NCBI GenBank assembly: GCA_030440445.1
Contig: CP098528.1
Coordinates: 1,798,001 to 1,862,000 of the forward strand
Length of the DNA: 64,000 nucleotides
Direction of reading: 5' to 3'
DNA from: Halomonas sp. KG2
GTDB lineage: Bacteria > Pseudomonadota > Gammaproteobacteria > Pseudomonadales > Halomonadaceae
The notes below the pieces were generated by a model, which worked only from the letters and a program-made list of their open reading frames with translations, had not been told where the DNA came from and did no database searches. The position numbers and the translations under genes are program-made. This document shows positions 33,703 to 42,148 of the stretch, one piece after another; the first letter of the stretch is position 1; each line of letters starts with the position of its first letter.

Positions 33703-33712
33703 GAAGCCTATT

Positions 33713-34198
33713 TTGACGAATAATGATATTTTTCGCCGCATCCGCTACACCTTTGATTTAAAAGACGGCACCATCGTGGATATCTTCTCACTGGCTGACG
33801 TCAGTGTGAGTCAAGCGCAGGTGACGGCTTGGCTGAAAAAAGACGAAGATGATGCTTTTGTCACGATGAAAAATAGAGAGTTGGCGGCGTTTCTGAATGG
33901 CTTTATCAGCTTTAAACGTGGCAAGCGTGAAGGCCCGCAGCCGGTGCCTGAAGCACAACTCAACAATAATATGGTGTTCCAGAAGCTGCGCATTGCACTG
34001 AATTTAAAAGCAGACGATATCTTGGCAGTGTTTGAACAGGTGGGCTTACCGCTGAGCCACCATGAACTCAGCGCCTTTTTCCGTAAGCCAAGCCATAAAA
34101 ATTACCGTGAGTGTAAAGATCAAATGCTGCGTAATTTCTTACTCGGTATTCAACGCCAGCTACGGCCTGGCTCGAACGATTCAGACGCAACACCTTAA
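33713..34198 (+). CDS. yehS: DUF1456 protein, YehS-like
   Basis: 161 residues starting at TTG with GGAAG upstream. Two copies of the DUF1456 unit are visible: NDIFRRIRYTFDLKDGTIVD...VTAWLKKDEDD and NNNMVFQKLRIALNLKADDI...LSAFFRKPSHKNY, the two-repeat layout of E. coli YehS. Function unknown. The short gap to the TPR gene suggests one transcript. Confidence 0.88.
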   Translation: MTNNDIFRRIRYTFDLKDGTIVDIFSLADVSVSQAQVTAWLKKDEDDAFVTMKNRELAAFLNGFISFKRGKREGPQPVPEAQLNNNMVFQKLRIALNLKADDILAVFEQVGLPLSHHELSAFFRKPSHKNYRECKDQMLRNFLLGIQRQLRPGSNDSDATP

Positions 34199-34232
34199 CC
34201 CCTGGGTTTCTGCGCGCTATCTGCTGTGAGGT

Positions 34233-34270
34233 AAAAGCAAGAGGGGCAACCTTGTCAGCCTCTCTGCTTT
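34233..34270. terminator. hairpin between convergent yehS-like and methyltransferase genes
   Basis: AAAGCAAGAGG-type left arm (from 34233) pairs with CCTCTCTGCTTT (to 34270) with one bulged base. A and T runs at the edges would let it work on both strands. Confidence 0.65.
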
Positions 34271-34277
34271 ACCGATG

Positions 34278-35033
34278 CTAATGCTTCACGCAGACGAAAA
34301 TCGCATTGCCTGAAAGGTTATCCCAAGGGGTAATGGTCTGGTAGTTGTGCTCAAATACATGCACCTCAAAATAAGGCGTCAGTAGGGCGGTTAATTCCGT
34401 AAAGCTGACCGCTACCATCGGATGTTCGTCGTTCCAGACTTGCGTGGCGCCTGCGTTGGTTTTTTCAATACTCAGCCTAAGCGATTGCTTTTCGCCGTGC
34501 CCGCCGTAGTGCCAACCCGAGCGGAACGTGAAGACATTGTCATCTTGTCTGGCACTGTGTTTAACGCATAAGTCGTTATTGATTTTGTTTTTATCCACCA
34601 CGTTAAAATAGAAAACGCCGCCCTGTGTTAATGCGCGATGGGCGCTGGAAATACACCCTTTTAGCTTTTCAATCCCATCGTTGTAGTGGATCGAGTACAA
34701 AAAGCAGGTGATCAAATCGAGGGGTTCGCTGGCTTCGAATGCACTCATATCTTGCTGCGAAAAAAGCGCTTCTGGGCAACGCTTGGCGGCGATATCCAGC
34801 ATGGGTTGGTTAATATCAAGACCACTGCTGAGATAACCAAAATCAATAAAATGGCGGACATGAGGGCCCGTGCCACAGGCTAAATCAAGGTGCGTATGCC
34901 CGCCGTTGCCGAAAATCTGATGGAGTCGACGAATGGCGTTGCTTTGCGCTTGGTAGTCGATATCGACGCACATCAAATCGTAGTAACCAGATAGGTCGGT
35001 ATAGAGTGCGTTGGCGGACAGATTGGCGGACAT
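34278..35033 (-). CDS. class I SAM-dependent methyltransferase
   Basis: 251 residues. Motif I is HLDLACGTGPHVRHFIDFGY, followed by LSSGLDINQPMLDIAAKRCP and EPLDLITCFLYSIHYNDG. The Tyr-rich N-terminus (YTDLSGYYDLMCVDIDY) is typical of small-molecule methyltransferases. Substrate unknown. Single gene ended by the shared hairpin with yehS. Confidence 0.82.
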   Translation of the reverse strand: MSANLSANALYTDLSGYYDLMCVDIDYQAQSNAIRRLHQIFGNGGHTHLDLACGTGPHVRHFIDFGYLSSGLDINQPMLDIAAKRCPEALFSQQDMSAFEASEPLDLITCFLYSIHYNDGIEKLKGCISSAHRALTQGGVFYFNVVDKNKINNDLCVKHSARQDDNVFTFRSGWHYGGHGEKQSLRLSIEKTNAGATQVWNDEHPMVAVSFTELTALLTPYFEVHVFEHNYQTITPWDNLSGNAIFVCVKH

Positions 35034-35118
35034 AGTAGCCTAATGGTGGGCGCTAAAATATTGGGGTGGCGCATAGTAAACGAGCGCGCAAGGTTTTAGA
35101 AGCGAGGGCAAGGTCAGA

Positions 35119-35141
35119 CCCGCTTTTTTTCATAAAGCGGG
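35119..35141 (-). terminator. terminator of the GntR regulator gene
   Basis: CCCGCTTT and AAAGCGGG (35134-35141) form an 8-bp stem with a 7-nt loop, just downstream of the regulator's stop on the minus strand. Confidence 0.65.
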
Positions 35142-35163
35142 AGATGTCGTAGGTAAATTGTAT

Positions 35164-36039
35164 TTATTTTATTGGGTTGCTGCCGCCATTTTGCTCAGCT
35201 AATTGCTTAGCTTGCGTGTACCCTGTTAGCGCTAGATAGTCACGATTGCTATCGATCTCGCCGTCATTGCCAGCTTTAAAGAAGGTTTTTTCCAGCATTG
35301 CTTCTCTGGCTTCCATAAGTGTTTGTGCCATCTGCATATGTTCGCTGACAATCTTGCAGCCGCGCTCAATGTCTCCTTTGCGCAACGCCTCTAATAATTG
35401 ACGTTGATAATCATAGCCTTGGCGGCGTAACTCAGGGTTGGGCTGTGCGTAGATTCGCTGACAGACGGTCATATTCATCAGCAAACGCACTGGAAATCGG
35501 CACATCAAAGCCAACAGAGGGTTAGGGCAATAATCAATCAGGACTAAATGAAACTCTAACTCCTTCAATCGCTGCTCGCGCTCTTCTTCTAGCGATGCTG
35601 GCGGGTGGTCATAAAAGGTCATTACTGACGCCAGTCGATCAAAGGCATCCGTGTCGAGCACACCTTCAAGACTCTTTACCAGGGCTGGCCAGAGCGCTTT
35701 ACGCGCTTCATAGATGTCGTGAATGGTGGGTGAGTGAAAGAAAAAATAGTTACCCAACAAGGTCATCGCTCGATCATCACTGACTTCGCTGATAAAGGCA
35801 CCGCCACCTGGGCCTGTTCGCGTTTGAACCAGCCCCTGGGCTTCAAGCCCCTTGAGAGCTTCACGTACCGTGCCTTTGGATGCATCTAGCGCCTGGATCA
35901 GTTCTTGTTCCTGCGGAAGTCGATCGCCGGGCTTTAATTGATGTTGCGCAATGTATTCCTTTATCGCCTCACTGATTACGTCGGTACGCTTAGGTTTAGC
36001 AGGTTGGCGTGCTTGCTTCATGGTTGTCTCAGCTAACAT
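35164..36039 (-). CDS. GntR/FadR-family transcriptional regulator (FCD)
   Basis: 291 residues (285 from the second ATG at 36021). The winged helix is ISEAIKEYIAQHQLKPGDRLPQEQELIQAL...GTVREALKGLEAQGLV. The all-helical FCD ligand domain follows (EARKALWPALVKSLEG; FHLVLIDYCPNPLLALMCRF). Divergent from DUF1028, and two copies of a TTTATNATGATAAA palindrome stand before DUF1028 and the amidohydrolase, so it most likely represses that catabolic set until its substrate is present. Confidence 0.87.
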   Translation of the reverse strand: MLAETTMKQARQPAKPKRTDVISEAIKEYIAQHQLKPGDRLPQEQELIQALDASKGTVREALKGLEAQGLVQTRTGPGGGAFISEVSDDRAMTLLGNYFFFHSPTIHDIYEARKALWPALVKSLEGVLDTDAFDRLASVMTFYDHPPASLEEEREQRLKELEFHLVLIDYCPNPLLALMCRFPVRLLMNMTVCQRIYAQPNPELRRQGYDYQRQLLEALRKGDIERGCKIVSEHMQMAQTLMEAREAMLEKTFFKAGNDGEIDSNRDYLALTGYTQAKQLAEQNGGSNPIK

Positions 36040-36145
36040 TGAAAGAGGCTGTTTTAGTGAGAATCATCCCCTTGAAGTGGCGTGATGTCTAGCAAATGTC
36101 GCCTCATGTAGAGCTGCGTTAAGCCGCTAGAAGAGAAGCGAGAAT

Positions 36146-36163
36146 AATTTATAATGATAAATT
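36146..36163. promoter_or_regulatory. candidate GntR operator 1
   Basis: AATTTATAATGATAAATT is an inverted repeat (7-bp arms, 4-bp centre) upstream of the DUF1028 start. Its core TTTAT-A-ATGATAAA matches the palindrome at 37015-37038. Confidence 0.65.
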
Positions 36164-36199
36164 TTAGGCTTCTTAAATTTGCTAATTGAGTAACCCACC

Positions 36200-36865
36200 A
36201 TGACCTACAGTTTGATCGCACTGGATAAACAATCTGACACTTTCGGTATCGCATGTGCCACGGGCGGCCCCGCACTGGGCGGTTTTGTTCCCCATTTGCT
36301 ACCGGGTATTGGTGCCGCTATTACCCAGGGCTTTAGCACCAATGTATTCAGTGCAGAGCAAGGGCTGTATCGCTTAGCCAACGGCGAAAAGGTGGCGGAT
36401 ATTATCAGCAGCCTGCAACAGCAGGACAAAGGCGCTGCGTGGCGACAGGTGGCATTAATGGATCGGCACGGTGTTGCCGCAGGCTGGACAGGCGATGAAA
36501 ACGTCCCGGTTGCTGAGATGCGCATCAGCGATGGTCTGTTGATTGCAGGCAATATGCTGGCCAGTCGAGAGGTTATTCCCGCCATGGAGGCGGCCTATCT
36601 TGACACTCGTCGGCGTAAAGACATGGCCAGCGCTTTGATAGCCGCACTGAGTGCTGCTCAGCAGCAGGGCGGGGATCATCGTGGCACGCTCTCAGCGGCT
36701 CTAAAAGTACGCGCCCCAGGCGGCTTGCCCTACGACTTGCGTATCGATTATGCCCCCAACGCGATTACGGCACTGAGCGAACTCCATTTACGTATCGAGC
36801 AGGATGGTGATTTTCAGTCATTTCTTGCTCGTCTGCCCACCGCTGACAATCCGCATCGTTATTAA
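36200..36865 (+). CDS. DUF1028 Ntn-hydrolase-like protein
   Basis: 221 residues. MTYSLIALDKQSDTFGIACATGGPALGGFVPHL and IGAAITQGFSTNVFSAEQGL are hallmark DUF1028 segments; the fold is that of Ntn-hydrolases, with the residues after the opening strand forming the active-site wall. The family is often found with amidohydrolases and transporters in catabolism of amino-acid derivatives. First gene of the set regulated by the divergent GntR protein. Confidence 0.87.
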   Translation: MTYSLIALDKQSDTFGIACATGGPALGGFVPHLLPGIGAAITQGFSTNVFSAEQGLYRLANGEKVADIISSLQQQDKGAAWRQVALMDRHGVAAGWTGDENVPVAEMRISDGLLIAGNMLASREVIPAMEAAYLDTRRRKDMASALIAALSAAQQQGGDHRGTLSAALKVRAPGGLPYDLRIDYAPNAITALSELHLRIEQDGDFQSFLARLPTADNPHRY

Positions 36866-37014
36866 TCATTACCACGTGATTTAGACATAAGTCTTAAAGT
36901 CGAGAACCTCTAACATTTTAACCTTTTATTCTAACTGAGTTTTTTGTTTGCCCAGTTGGAATGCTTGCTCGTCCATCTCTTTAAGGGTTTGACAGCATGT
37001 TTGACGCTCTCATA

Positions 37015-37038
37015 GGCTATTTATCATGATAAATAGCC
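37015..37038. promoter_or_regulatory. candidate GntR operator 2 (perfect 24-bp palindrome)
   Basis: A perfect inverted repeat of 24 bp with core TATTTATCATGATAAATA, centred between 37026 and 37027. It shares TTTAT-N-ATGATAAA with operator 1. It stands 41 bases upstream of the chosen amidohydrolase start; a longer start at 37026 would place it inside the coding region. Confidence 0.7.
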
Positions 37039-37079
37039 GTGCTGAGCAGCTAGCCAAACAACCACCTTTTGAGGCAACC

Positions 37080-38333
37080 ATGACGTTTTCTTTAACCCAG
37101 GCCGGAGAACAGGCGTGGAAGTGGCTCGAAGATGCCGCTAAGTTCAGTGAAACCGACAATGTTGAACGCGATGGCGTTACCCGCCGCTGCGCCACCCCCG
37201 AACACCGCGCTGTGCTCGATGAACTTGCAACGTGGATGAAAAGCCTGGGTATGTCTGTGCGCATGGATAACGCCGCGAATCTGATCGGCCGTTATGCCAG
37301 TCCACAAACCGATGCCCGTACGCTGTTGCTCGGCTCGCATCAGGACACAGTTCCTAATGGAGGCAAGTACGATGGCATGATGGGCGTTATTTTGCCGCTT
37401 GCCTTGGTTAGCTACTTGTATGAAAACGCGATCGAAATGCCCTTTCACATTGATGTGGTGGCGTTTAGCGACGAAGAGGGGACACGCTTCAGTTCTACTT
37501 TGCTTGGCTCTAAAGTGCTGGCAGGCACCTTTAAACCAGAGATGCTTAAAGCCCGCGATAGTCAGGACATAACGCTTGGGCAGGCGCTGGCTGACTTTGG
37601 TTGTGACACTCAACGAATCGATGCAGATCGCTATCTACCGGAAGACGTGATTGCTTTTATCGAAACGCATATCGAGCAGGGGCCTCAGCTTGAACAGGCT
37701 GATGTACCGGTAGGGGTGGTAAGTGCAATTACTGGGATCGAGCGCCACGAGATAACGATCAAGGGCATGGCAGGTCACGCCGGAACTGTGCCTATGCACA
37801 TGCGCCAAGATGCACTGGTGGGGGCTGCCCATGTTATTCAACTGGTCGATACGTTATGCAAAAGCACCGATGAACTCGTCGGTGTCGTGGGTAAGATTGA
37901 GAACGCACCTAACGGCGTCAATGTTATCCCTCAGACCACCACCTTGAGCATTGAATTGCGCTCGCCGGATGATGCACTTCGCCGCCAAGCAAGAACTCAG
38001 CTGTTAAGCCAAATTGACGCGTCTCTTAAGGCCTTGAATCTTGGCGTGGAGCATCGTCACACCTATGAACAACCTGCGGTTCAATGTGCTCCGCACCTTA
38101 TCGACACCATGCGCAGTGCGCTCAAGGATGCGCGAATTGAGCCACGGGTATTGTTCAGTGGTGCTGGCCATGATGGGTTAGCCATGGCCGACCTGTGTGA
38201 CATCGGCATGCTGTTTGTGCGTTGTCGCGGCGGTATTAGCCACCACCCCAGCGAAGCTATCAAGCCTGAGGATCTCGGCGTTGCCATTGAGGTTCTCTTA
38301 AACACCTGCCAGCGACTCGCCCAACAGCAATAG
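37080..38333 (+). CDS. M20-family Zn-dependent amidohydrolase (AllC/hydantoinase-carbamoylase-like)
   Basis: 417 residues from MTFSLTQAGEQAWKWLEDAA. Metal ligands are visible: LLLGSHQDTVPNGGKYDGMMG (H87, D98), VAFSDEEGTRF (Glu-Glu) and FIETHIEQGPQLE (His), with a late SGAGHDGLAMADL and RCRGGISHHPSE (His). This is the allantoate amidohydrolase / N-carbamoyl-L-amino-acid hydrolase / ureidoglycine group. Exact substrate unknown. GAGG precedes the ATG at 37080; the operator upstream argues against the longer start. Downstream neighbour is a YfcC transporter, the likely importer of the substrate. Confidence 0.88.
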   Translation: MTFSLTQAGEQAWKWLEDAAKFSETDNVERDGVTRRCATPEHRAVLDELATWMKSLGMSVRMDNAANLIGRYASPQTDARTLLLGSHQDTVPNGGKYDGMMGVILPLALVSYLYENAIEMPFHIDVVAFSDEEGTRFSSTLLGSKVLAGTFKPEMLKARDSQDITLGQALADFGCDTQRIDADRYLPEDVIAFIETHIEQGPQLEQADVPVGVVSAITGIERHEITIKGMAGHAGTVPMHMRQDALVGAAHVIQLVDTLCKSTDELVGVVGKIENAPNGVNVIPQTTTLSIELRSPDDALRRQARTQLLSQIDASLKALNLGVEHRHTYEQPAVQCAPHLIDTMRSALKDARIEPRVLFSGAGHDGLAMADLCDIGMLFVRCRGGISHHPSEAIKPEDLGVAIEVLLNTCQRLAQQQ

Positions 38334-38404
38334 CTGGCAGTCTTGTATCGCGACGTTTGTCCAACTAGCTCAACATAAAGCCACAAAAATCATAAGGGTT
38401 GATT

Positions 38405-39814
38405 ATGAGCCAACAACAGCAAGTCTCAGACACAAAAGCCCCTGCATCAGGTAAGTGGTACAAACAAATACCGGACCCGATGGTGTTGATTTTCTTCATT
38501 TTGGTCGCCGCCTACCTAATGACGTTTATTGTGCCCGCAGGCGAGTTTGAACGTCAGACTGTCGATGGTCGTACGACAGTTATTCCTGAATCTTTCATGT
38601 ACTTGTCAGATGTTGCGAATCTGCATTTTTTCAAGATTTTCGTCGCCATACCGCAAGGTCTGATTAATGCGTCGCAATATCTGTTTATCGTGTTTATTGC
38701 TGGCGGCCTATTTCATATTCTGCAGAAGACAGGTGCGCTGGAAAACGCCATTGGTGTCGCCGTTCATCGCGTCGGTGCTGAAAATAGCATTAAAAGCCGC
38801 AACCTAATTATTGCTGCTGGTACCTTTATCTATGGCTTCTTTGGCGTTGCGGTTGGTTTCGAAAATAATATTGCGCTCGTACCCATTGGTGTACTGATAG
38901 CTTCTGCCATTGGCTGCTCTCGTTTAGTCGGTGTTGTGATGGCCGTGGGTGGTATCGGCATTGGCTTCGCTTTGTCGCCGATCAATCCATACACCGTTGG
39001 CGTTGCGCAGGGTATTGGTGAATTACCTACGTTTTCAGGCTGGTGGTTACGCACGTTGATGGTGGTTGCGTGTCTGGCTACCTTGACGCTTTTTATCTGT
39101 CGTTACGTTGTCAAAATGGACTACCACGATGACAACCCGGCCGAACTAACCAAGCGTCTCGAAGACTATACGTTGACCCGCCAGAACATCATTACATTAG
39201 CTATTTTTATTGCTGGTCTGATTATCATGCTAATCGGTGTGTTTACCCGCGGTTGGTACATCAATGAGATTGCCGCCATGTTCTTGCTGATGGCGATTGT
39301 TATTGGACTCGCTAACGGCCTGGGTGCTAATGCACTGGTAAGACAGATGATGGAAGGCGCCTCATCGGTAACCGCTGGTGCCTTAGTGATTGGCGTTGCA
39401 GCCTCTATTCAGGTCATCCTTAAAGATGCCCAGATTATCGATACGATTGTTAACTCGCTTAGCTCTCTGGTGGGTGATATGCCTACCGCCGTGGCGGCTG
39501 TTGCTTCAAGTGTGATTCAAGGCGTGATCAACCTGTTTATTCCGGGCGGATCGGGCCAAGCACTGGTTACCATGCCGATTTTGATCCCCTTAGCAGACTT
39601 AATTGGCATGAGCCGTCAATTAATGATCACGTCCTTCCAGGTGGGAGATGGTTTGACTAACCTGATTGTTCCAACGTCTGGTGGCACCCTTGCCATGCTG
39701 GCGCTAGGTAGGGTCTCTTATGCACAGTGGCTGCGTGTTATTACTCCTTTGTTAGTGCTGGTTTACGTTATGTGCTGGGCAGCGCTGGTATTAGGCTATT
39801 ACGTGGGTTATTAA
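38405..39814 (+). CDS. YfcC/ArcD-like transporter
   Basis: 469 residues with about 11-12 helices. The opening KWYKQIPDPMVLIFFILVAA followed by TFIVPAGEFERQTVDGR is typical of the YfcC family (arginine/ornithine antiporter and C4-dicarboxylate carrier-like). GRNLIIAAGTFIYG-type and LFIPGGSGQALVTMPIL segments lie in the membrane core. It probably imports the amino-acid derivative hydrolysed by the upstream M20 enzyme. Start at ATG 38405 after AAGGG. Followed by a strong terminator. Confidence 0.87.
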   Translation: MSQQQQVSDTKAPASGKWYKQIPDPMVLIFFILVAAYLMTFIVPAGEFERQTVDGRTTVIPESFMYLSDVANLHFFKIFVAIPQGLINASQYLFIVFIAGGLFHILQKTGALENAIGVAVHRVGAENSIKSRNLIIAAGTFIYGFFGVAVGFENNIALVPIGVLIASAIGCSRLVGVVMAVGGIGIGFALSPINPYTVGVAQGIGELPTFSGWWLRTLMVVACLATLTLFICRYVVKMDYHDDNPAELTKRLEDYTLTRQNIITLAIFIAGLIIMLIGVFTRGWYINEIAAMFLLMAIVIGLANGLGANALVRQMMEGASSVTAGALVIGVAASIQVILKDAQIIDTIVNSLSSLVGDMPTAVAAVASSVIQGVINLFIPGGSGQALVTMPILIPLADLIGMSRQLMITSFQVGDGLTNLIVPTSGGTLAMLALGRVSYAQWLRVITPLLVLVYVMCWAALVLGYYVGY

Positions 39815-39859
39815 GTACTGTCGTTAGGCGGCTAACTGACGGTCGACGCAGTAGTGACT

Positions 39860-39887
39860 GGGGGAGAATCCAGAAGGATTTTCCCCC
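39860..39887 (+). terminator. terminator after the YfcC-like gene
   Basis: GGGGGAGAATCC and GGATTTTCCCCC (one G-T pair) form a 12-bp stem with a 4-nt loop, followed by TTCGTTTTG. It overlaps the far upstream frame of the next gene, which supports the internal start there. Confidence 0.85.
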
Positions 39888-39985
39888 TTCGTTTTGCTGT
39901 TATGTGGTTCGGTGCTAAAGAAATTCAGTCATTGTCCGATAATCACTTAACAGGTAAAAGCCACCAAGCCGTCACAGAGTCTGCC

Positions 39986-40393
39986 ATGCCCAAATCACCT
40001 GCTTTCCTTCTCGCTGCGATCCTGCTTAGCCTAGTCACCTATGCTCAGGCGTTTGCTAATACGGCTGAATCAGCGGCGCTCGCTTGGTTAGAGTCAATTG
40101 ATAATGGTGAGGTTGAACAAGCCTGGGAGAGCTCATCGCCGCTACTAAAAACGCCGCTATCGCCTAGCATGCTTAGACGCATTATTGAGTTAGCACGTAA
40201 TGAGTTTGGGCCGGTAGAATCACGCCGACAAGTACAAGCCTCTCACTATCGATCTATGCCGGGTGCGCCAGATGGCGACTATATGGTTTTTATCTTCCAT
40301 ACTCGATTTGAAAATAAGGCGAGAGGAGTAGAGACCGTAACACCTCATCTTGAAAATGGTGAGTGGCGAGTCAGTGGTTATTATGTGCAATAG
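39986..40393 (+). CDS. DUF4019 periplasmic protein
   Basis: 135 residues starting MPKSPAFLLAAILLSLVTYA with a signal peptide cleaved near AQAFA. The rest (AALAWLESIDNGEVEQAWES...RRQVQASHYRSMPGAPDGDY, ENGEWRVSGYYVQ) matches the small DUF4019 fold, periplasmic and of unknown function. The frame is open far upstream, but the terminator and signal peptide fix the start at 39986. Confidence 0.82.
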   Translation: MPKSPAFLLAAILLSLVTYAQAFANTAESAALAWLESIDNGEVEQAWESSSPLLKTPLSPSMLRRIIELARNEFGPVESRRQVQASHYRSMPGAPDGDYMVFIFHTRFENKARGVETVTPHLENGEWRVSGYYVQ

Positions 40394-40466
40394 TTCTTTA
40401 AAATAGCTCTTTGTAATAGCGCTTTATAATAGCGCTTTATAATAGCTCTTTGTAATAGGTATGTGT
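40389..40466 (+). repeat. six imperfect 13-bp tandem repeats
   Basis: Units such as AATAGCTCTTTGT and AATAGCGCTTTAT run from the DUF4019 stop codon to three bases before the next ATG; six copies, with only the first and last strongly diverged. They fill the whole intergenic space including the expected ribosome-binding region. Confidence 0.85.
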
Positions 40467-40468
40467 AA

Positions 40469-40828
40469 ATGACTGATGCCCCACCCAGCACGTATCAAAA
40501 TAGCGATTTTATACCTACTATTGCTAACACCCCCGAGCCGCCTTACTACGCGGTTATTTTTACCTCGCAACGCACCGAGATCGATAACGGCTATGACGCA
40601 ATGGCGGCCAGAATGGTTGAACTTGCAGCACAGCAGCCGGGATTCTTGGGGGTAGAGTCTGCCCGAAATGAAGTTGGGGTGACGGTGTCATACTGGGCTG
40701 ATTTGGCCTCAATCAAAGCGTGGAAGGCCCACGCTGAGCATCTGGAAGCCCAGCGTCTAGGCCATCAGCAGTGGTACCGGCATTTTAAGACGCGCATTGC
40801 CAAAGTCGAGCGAGATTATGGTATTTAA
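40469..40828 (+). CDS. antibiotic-biosynthesis-monooxygenase (ABM) domain protein
   Basis: 119 residues. PPYYAVIFTSQRTEIDNGYD, LAAQQPGFLGVESARNEVGV and YWADLASIKAWKAHAEHLEA follow the YciI/ABM ferredoxin-like barrel, often heme- or substrate-binding monooxygenase-like. Substrate unknown. No ordinary ribosome-binding site is seen because the 13-bp repeats abut the start, so expression may be tied to translation of the upstream gene. Confidence 0.8.
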   Translation: MTDAPPSTYQNSDFIPTIANTPEPPYYAVIFTSQRTEIDNGYDAMAARMVELAAQQPGFLGVESARNEVGVTVSYWADLASIKAWKAHAEHLEAQRLGHQQWYRHFKTRIAKVERDYGI

Positions 40829-40868
40829 ACTATCAACGCAGCCTAGGTAGGCTTTTTGCTGCTTAAAT

Positions 40869-41480
40869 TTAAGAGGCTAACTTCAGGGCAAAGCCAATAA
40901 TTAGCGTTCCAAATACCCAACGTTGTAGTGTTTGCCTTGTTTGATGACTTTCAAACCAGCGTTGCATCTGCGCTCCCAAGCAGGCATATAGCGCATCGTA
41001 GAGAAGCCCGACGCCCACTAGCACAGCCCCCAATAGCGTAAACTGGAGCGCAACGTCACCCTGTTGGGTGTGGACGAACTGGGGTAATAACACCGAACAA
41101 AACAGCAGCGATTTTGGGTTCAGCAGGTTCGTTAACAGACCCCGTCTCCAGGCTAAGTAATAGCTACCGGTGAGCGATGCTTGCGGCTGGTTAGTATCAG
41201 TGCTCCGTTTGCTACGAATCAGCTGTACACCCACCCAAATCAAGTAGGCAGCACCGAGATAACGAACAGCATCAAAAAGCCACGGAGCGGCGACAAATAG
41301 GGCGGCCAGGCCCAAACCGGCTAACGCCACATGCAGTCCTCGGGCGATGGCTAACCCTAGCGCGGTGGCTAGCCCATGCCCGCGGCCCAGCGTACTACTG
41401 GTATGCAGCACCAACAGCATATCCGAGCCCGGAATCAGGTAAACAATGGCTAATGCGCTAATAAAAAGACCGATTTCCAT
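40869..41480 (-). CDS. LysE-family amino-acid exporter
   Basis: 203 residues with six helices. The opening LFISALAIVYLIPGSDMLLVLHTSSTLGRGHG (G-x-x-x-L...T) and LTNLLNPKSLLFCSVLLPQF (NPK motif) are signatures of the LysE/RhtB family. Probably exports an amino acid or homoserine-like metabolite. The Lrp gene is divergent, a common pairing of exporter and sensor. Confidence 0.88.
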   Translation of the reverse strand: MEIGLFISALAIVYLIPGSDMLLVLHTSSTLGRGHGLATALGLAIARGLHVALAGLGLAALFVAAPWLFDAVRYLGAAYLIWVGVQLIRSKRSTDTNQPQASLTGSYYLAWRRGLLTNLLNPKSLLFCSVLLPQFVHTQQGDVALQFTLLGAVLVGVGLLYDALYACLGAQMQRWFESHQTRQTLQRWVFGTLIIGFALKLAS

Positions 41481-41622
41481 GGCCGCTCCCTCAAGATTGC
41501 ACGTAGTGACTTCACAAAGGGCATGGTACCGTTAAAGTGATGAGTGATTTCTTGCCATTTACGCTCATGAAACATCAATTATTGGTATTTTGTGCCAACT
41601 AAGAGTGGGGAAGTGTTTGCTT

Positions 41623-42108
41623 ATGCCAAATGGTCAGTTGGATGCTACCGACCGACGCATTCTTGCGTTGCTGCAGGGGGATGCTCGCTTAACCAATGTT
41701 GAGCTCGCTGAGAAAGTAAATTTGTCGCCGTCCCCCTGTTTACGCCGGGTGCGACGCTTGGAAGCAAGCGGCATTATTCGTGGCTACCACGCGGAGCTTG
41801 ATCGTCGAAGCGTCGGGCTGGAGTTAACGGTGTTTGTGGGCATTAAGGTAGAGCGACATCACGAAGAGCAAGCCAATGCTTTCCGAGAAGCAGTGGTTAA
41901 ACTGCCGGAAGTAGTCACTGCGCATTTGGTGTCTGGTGAATCGGATTTTCTGCTACAGGTGGTAGTGCCTAGCTTGGCAGCTTACGAGGCGTTTTTAACG
42001 GGGACGTTGCTGCGCTTACCAGGAGTGAGCGATATTCGCAGCAACTTTGCTATTCAGCCGGTGAAAGAGTACGGCACATTACCACTGGATAATAGCAATA
42101 AGGCCTAG
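41623..42108 (+). CDS. Lrp/AsnC-family transcriptional regulator
   Basis: 161 residues from MPNGQLDATDRRILALLQGD. HTH: LTNVELAEKVNLSPSPCLRRVRRLEASGIIRGY. RAM ligand domain follows (AHLVSGESDFLLQVVVPSLA; GVSDIRSNFAIQ). A likely amino-acid sensor controlling the divergent LysE exporter. Start at 41623 is preferred over 41590 because of family length and GGGGAAG upstream. Confidence 0.9.
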   Translation: MPNGQLDATDRRILALLQGDARLTNVELAEKVNLSPSPCLRRVRRLEASGIIRGYHAELDRRSVGLELTVFVGIKVERHHEEQANAFREAVVKLPEVVTAHLVSGESDFLLQVVVPSLAAYEAFLTGTLLRLPGVSDIRSNFAIQPVKEYGTLPLDNSNKA

Positions 42109-42148
42109 TCGGGCAGTTGAGAGATGAAGAAGGCCTTCGGTTTAGCGA

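Noticed and set aside
39854..39985. Long N-terminal extension of the DUF4019 gene
   Set aside because: It runs through a strong terminator hairpin and would bury the signal peptide.
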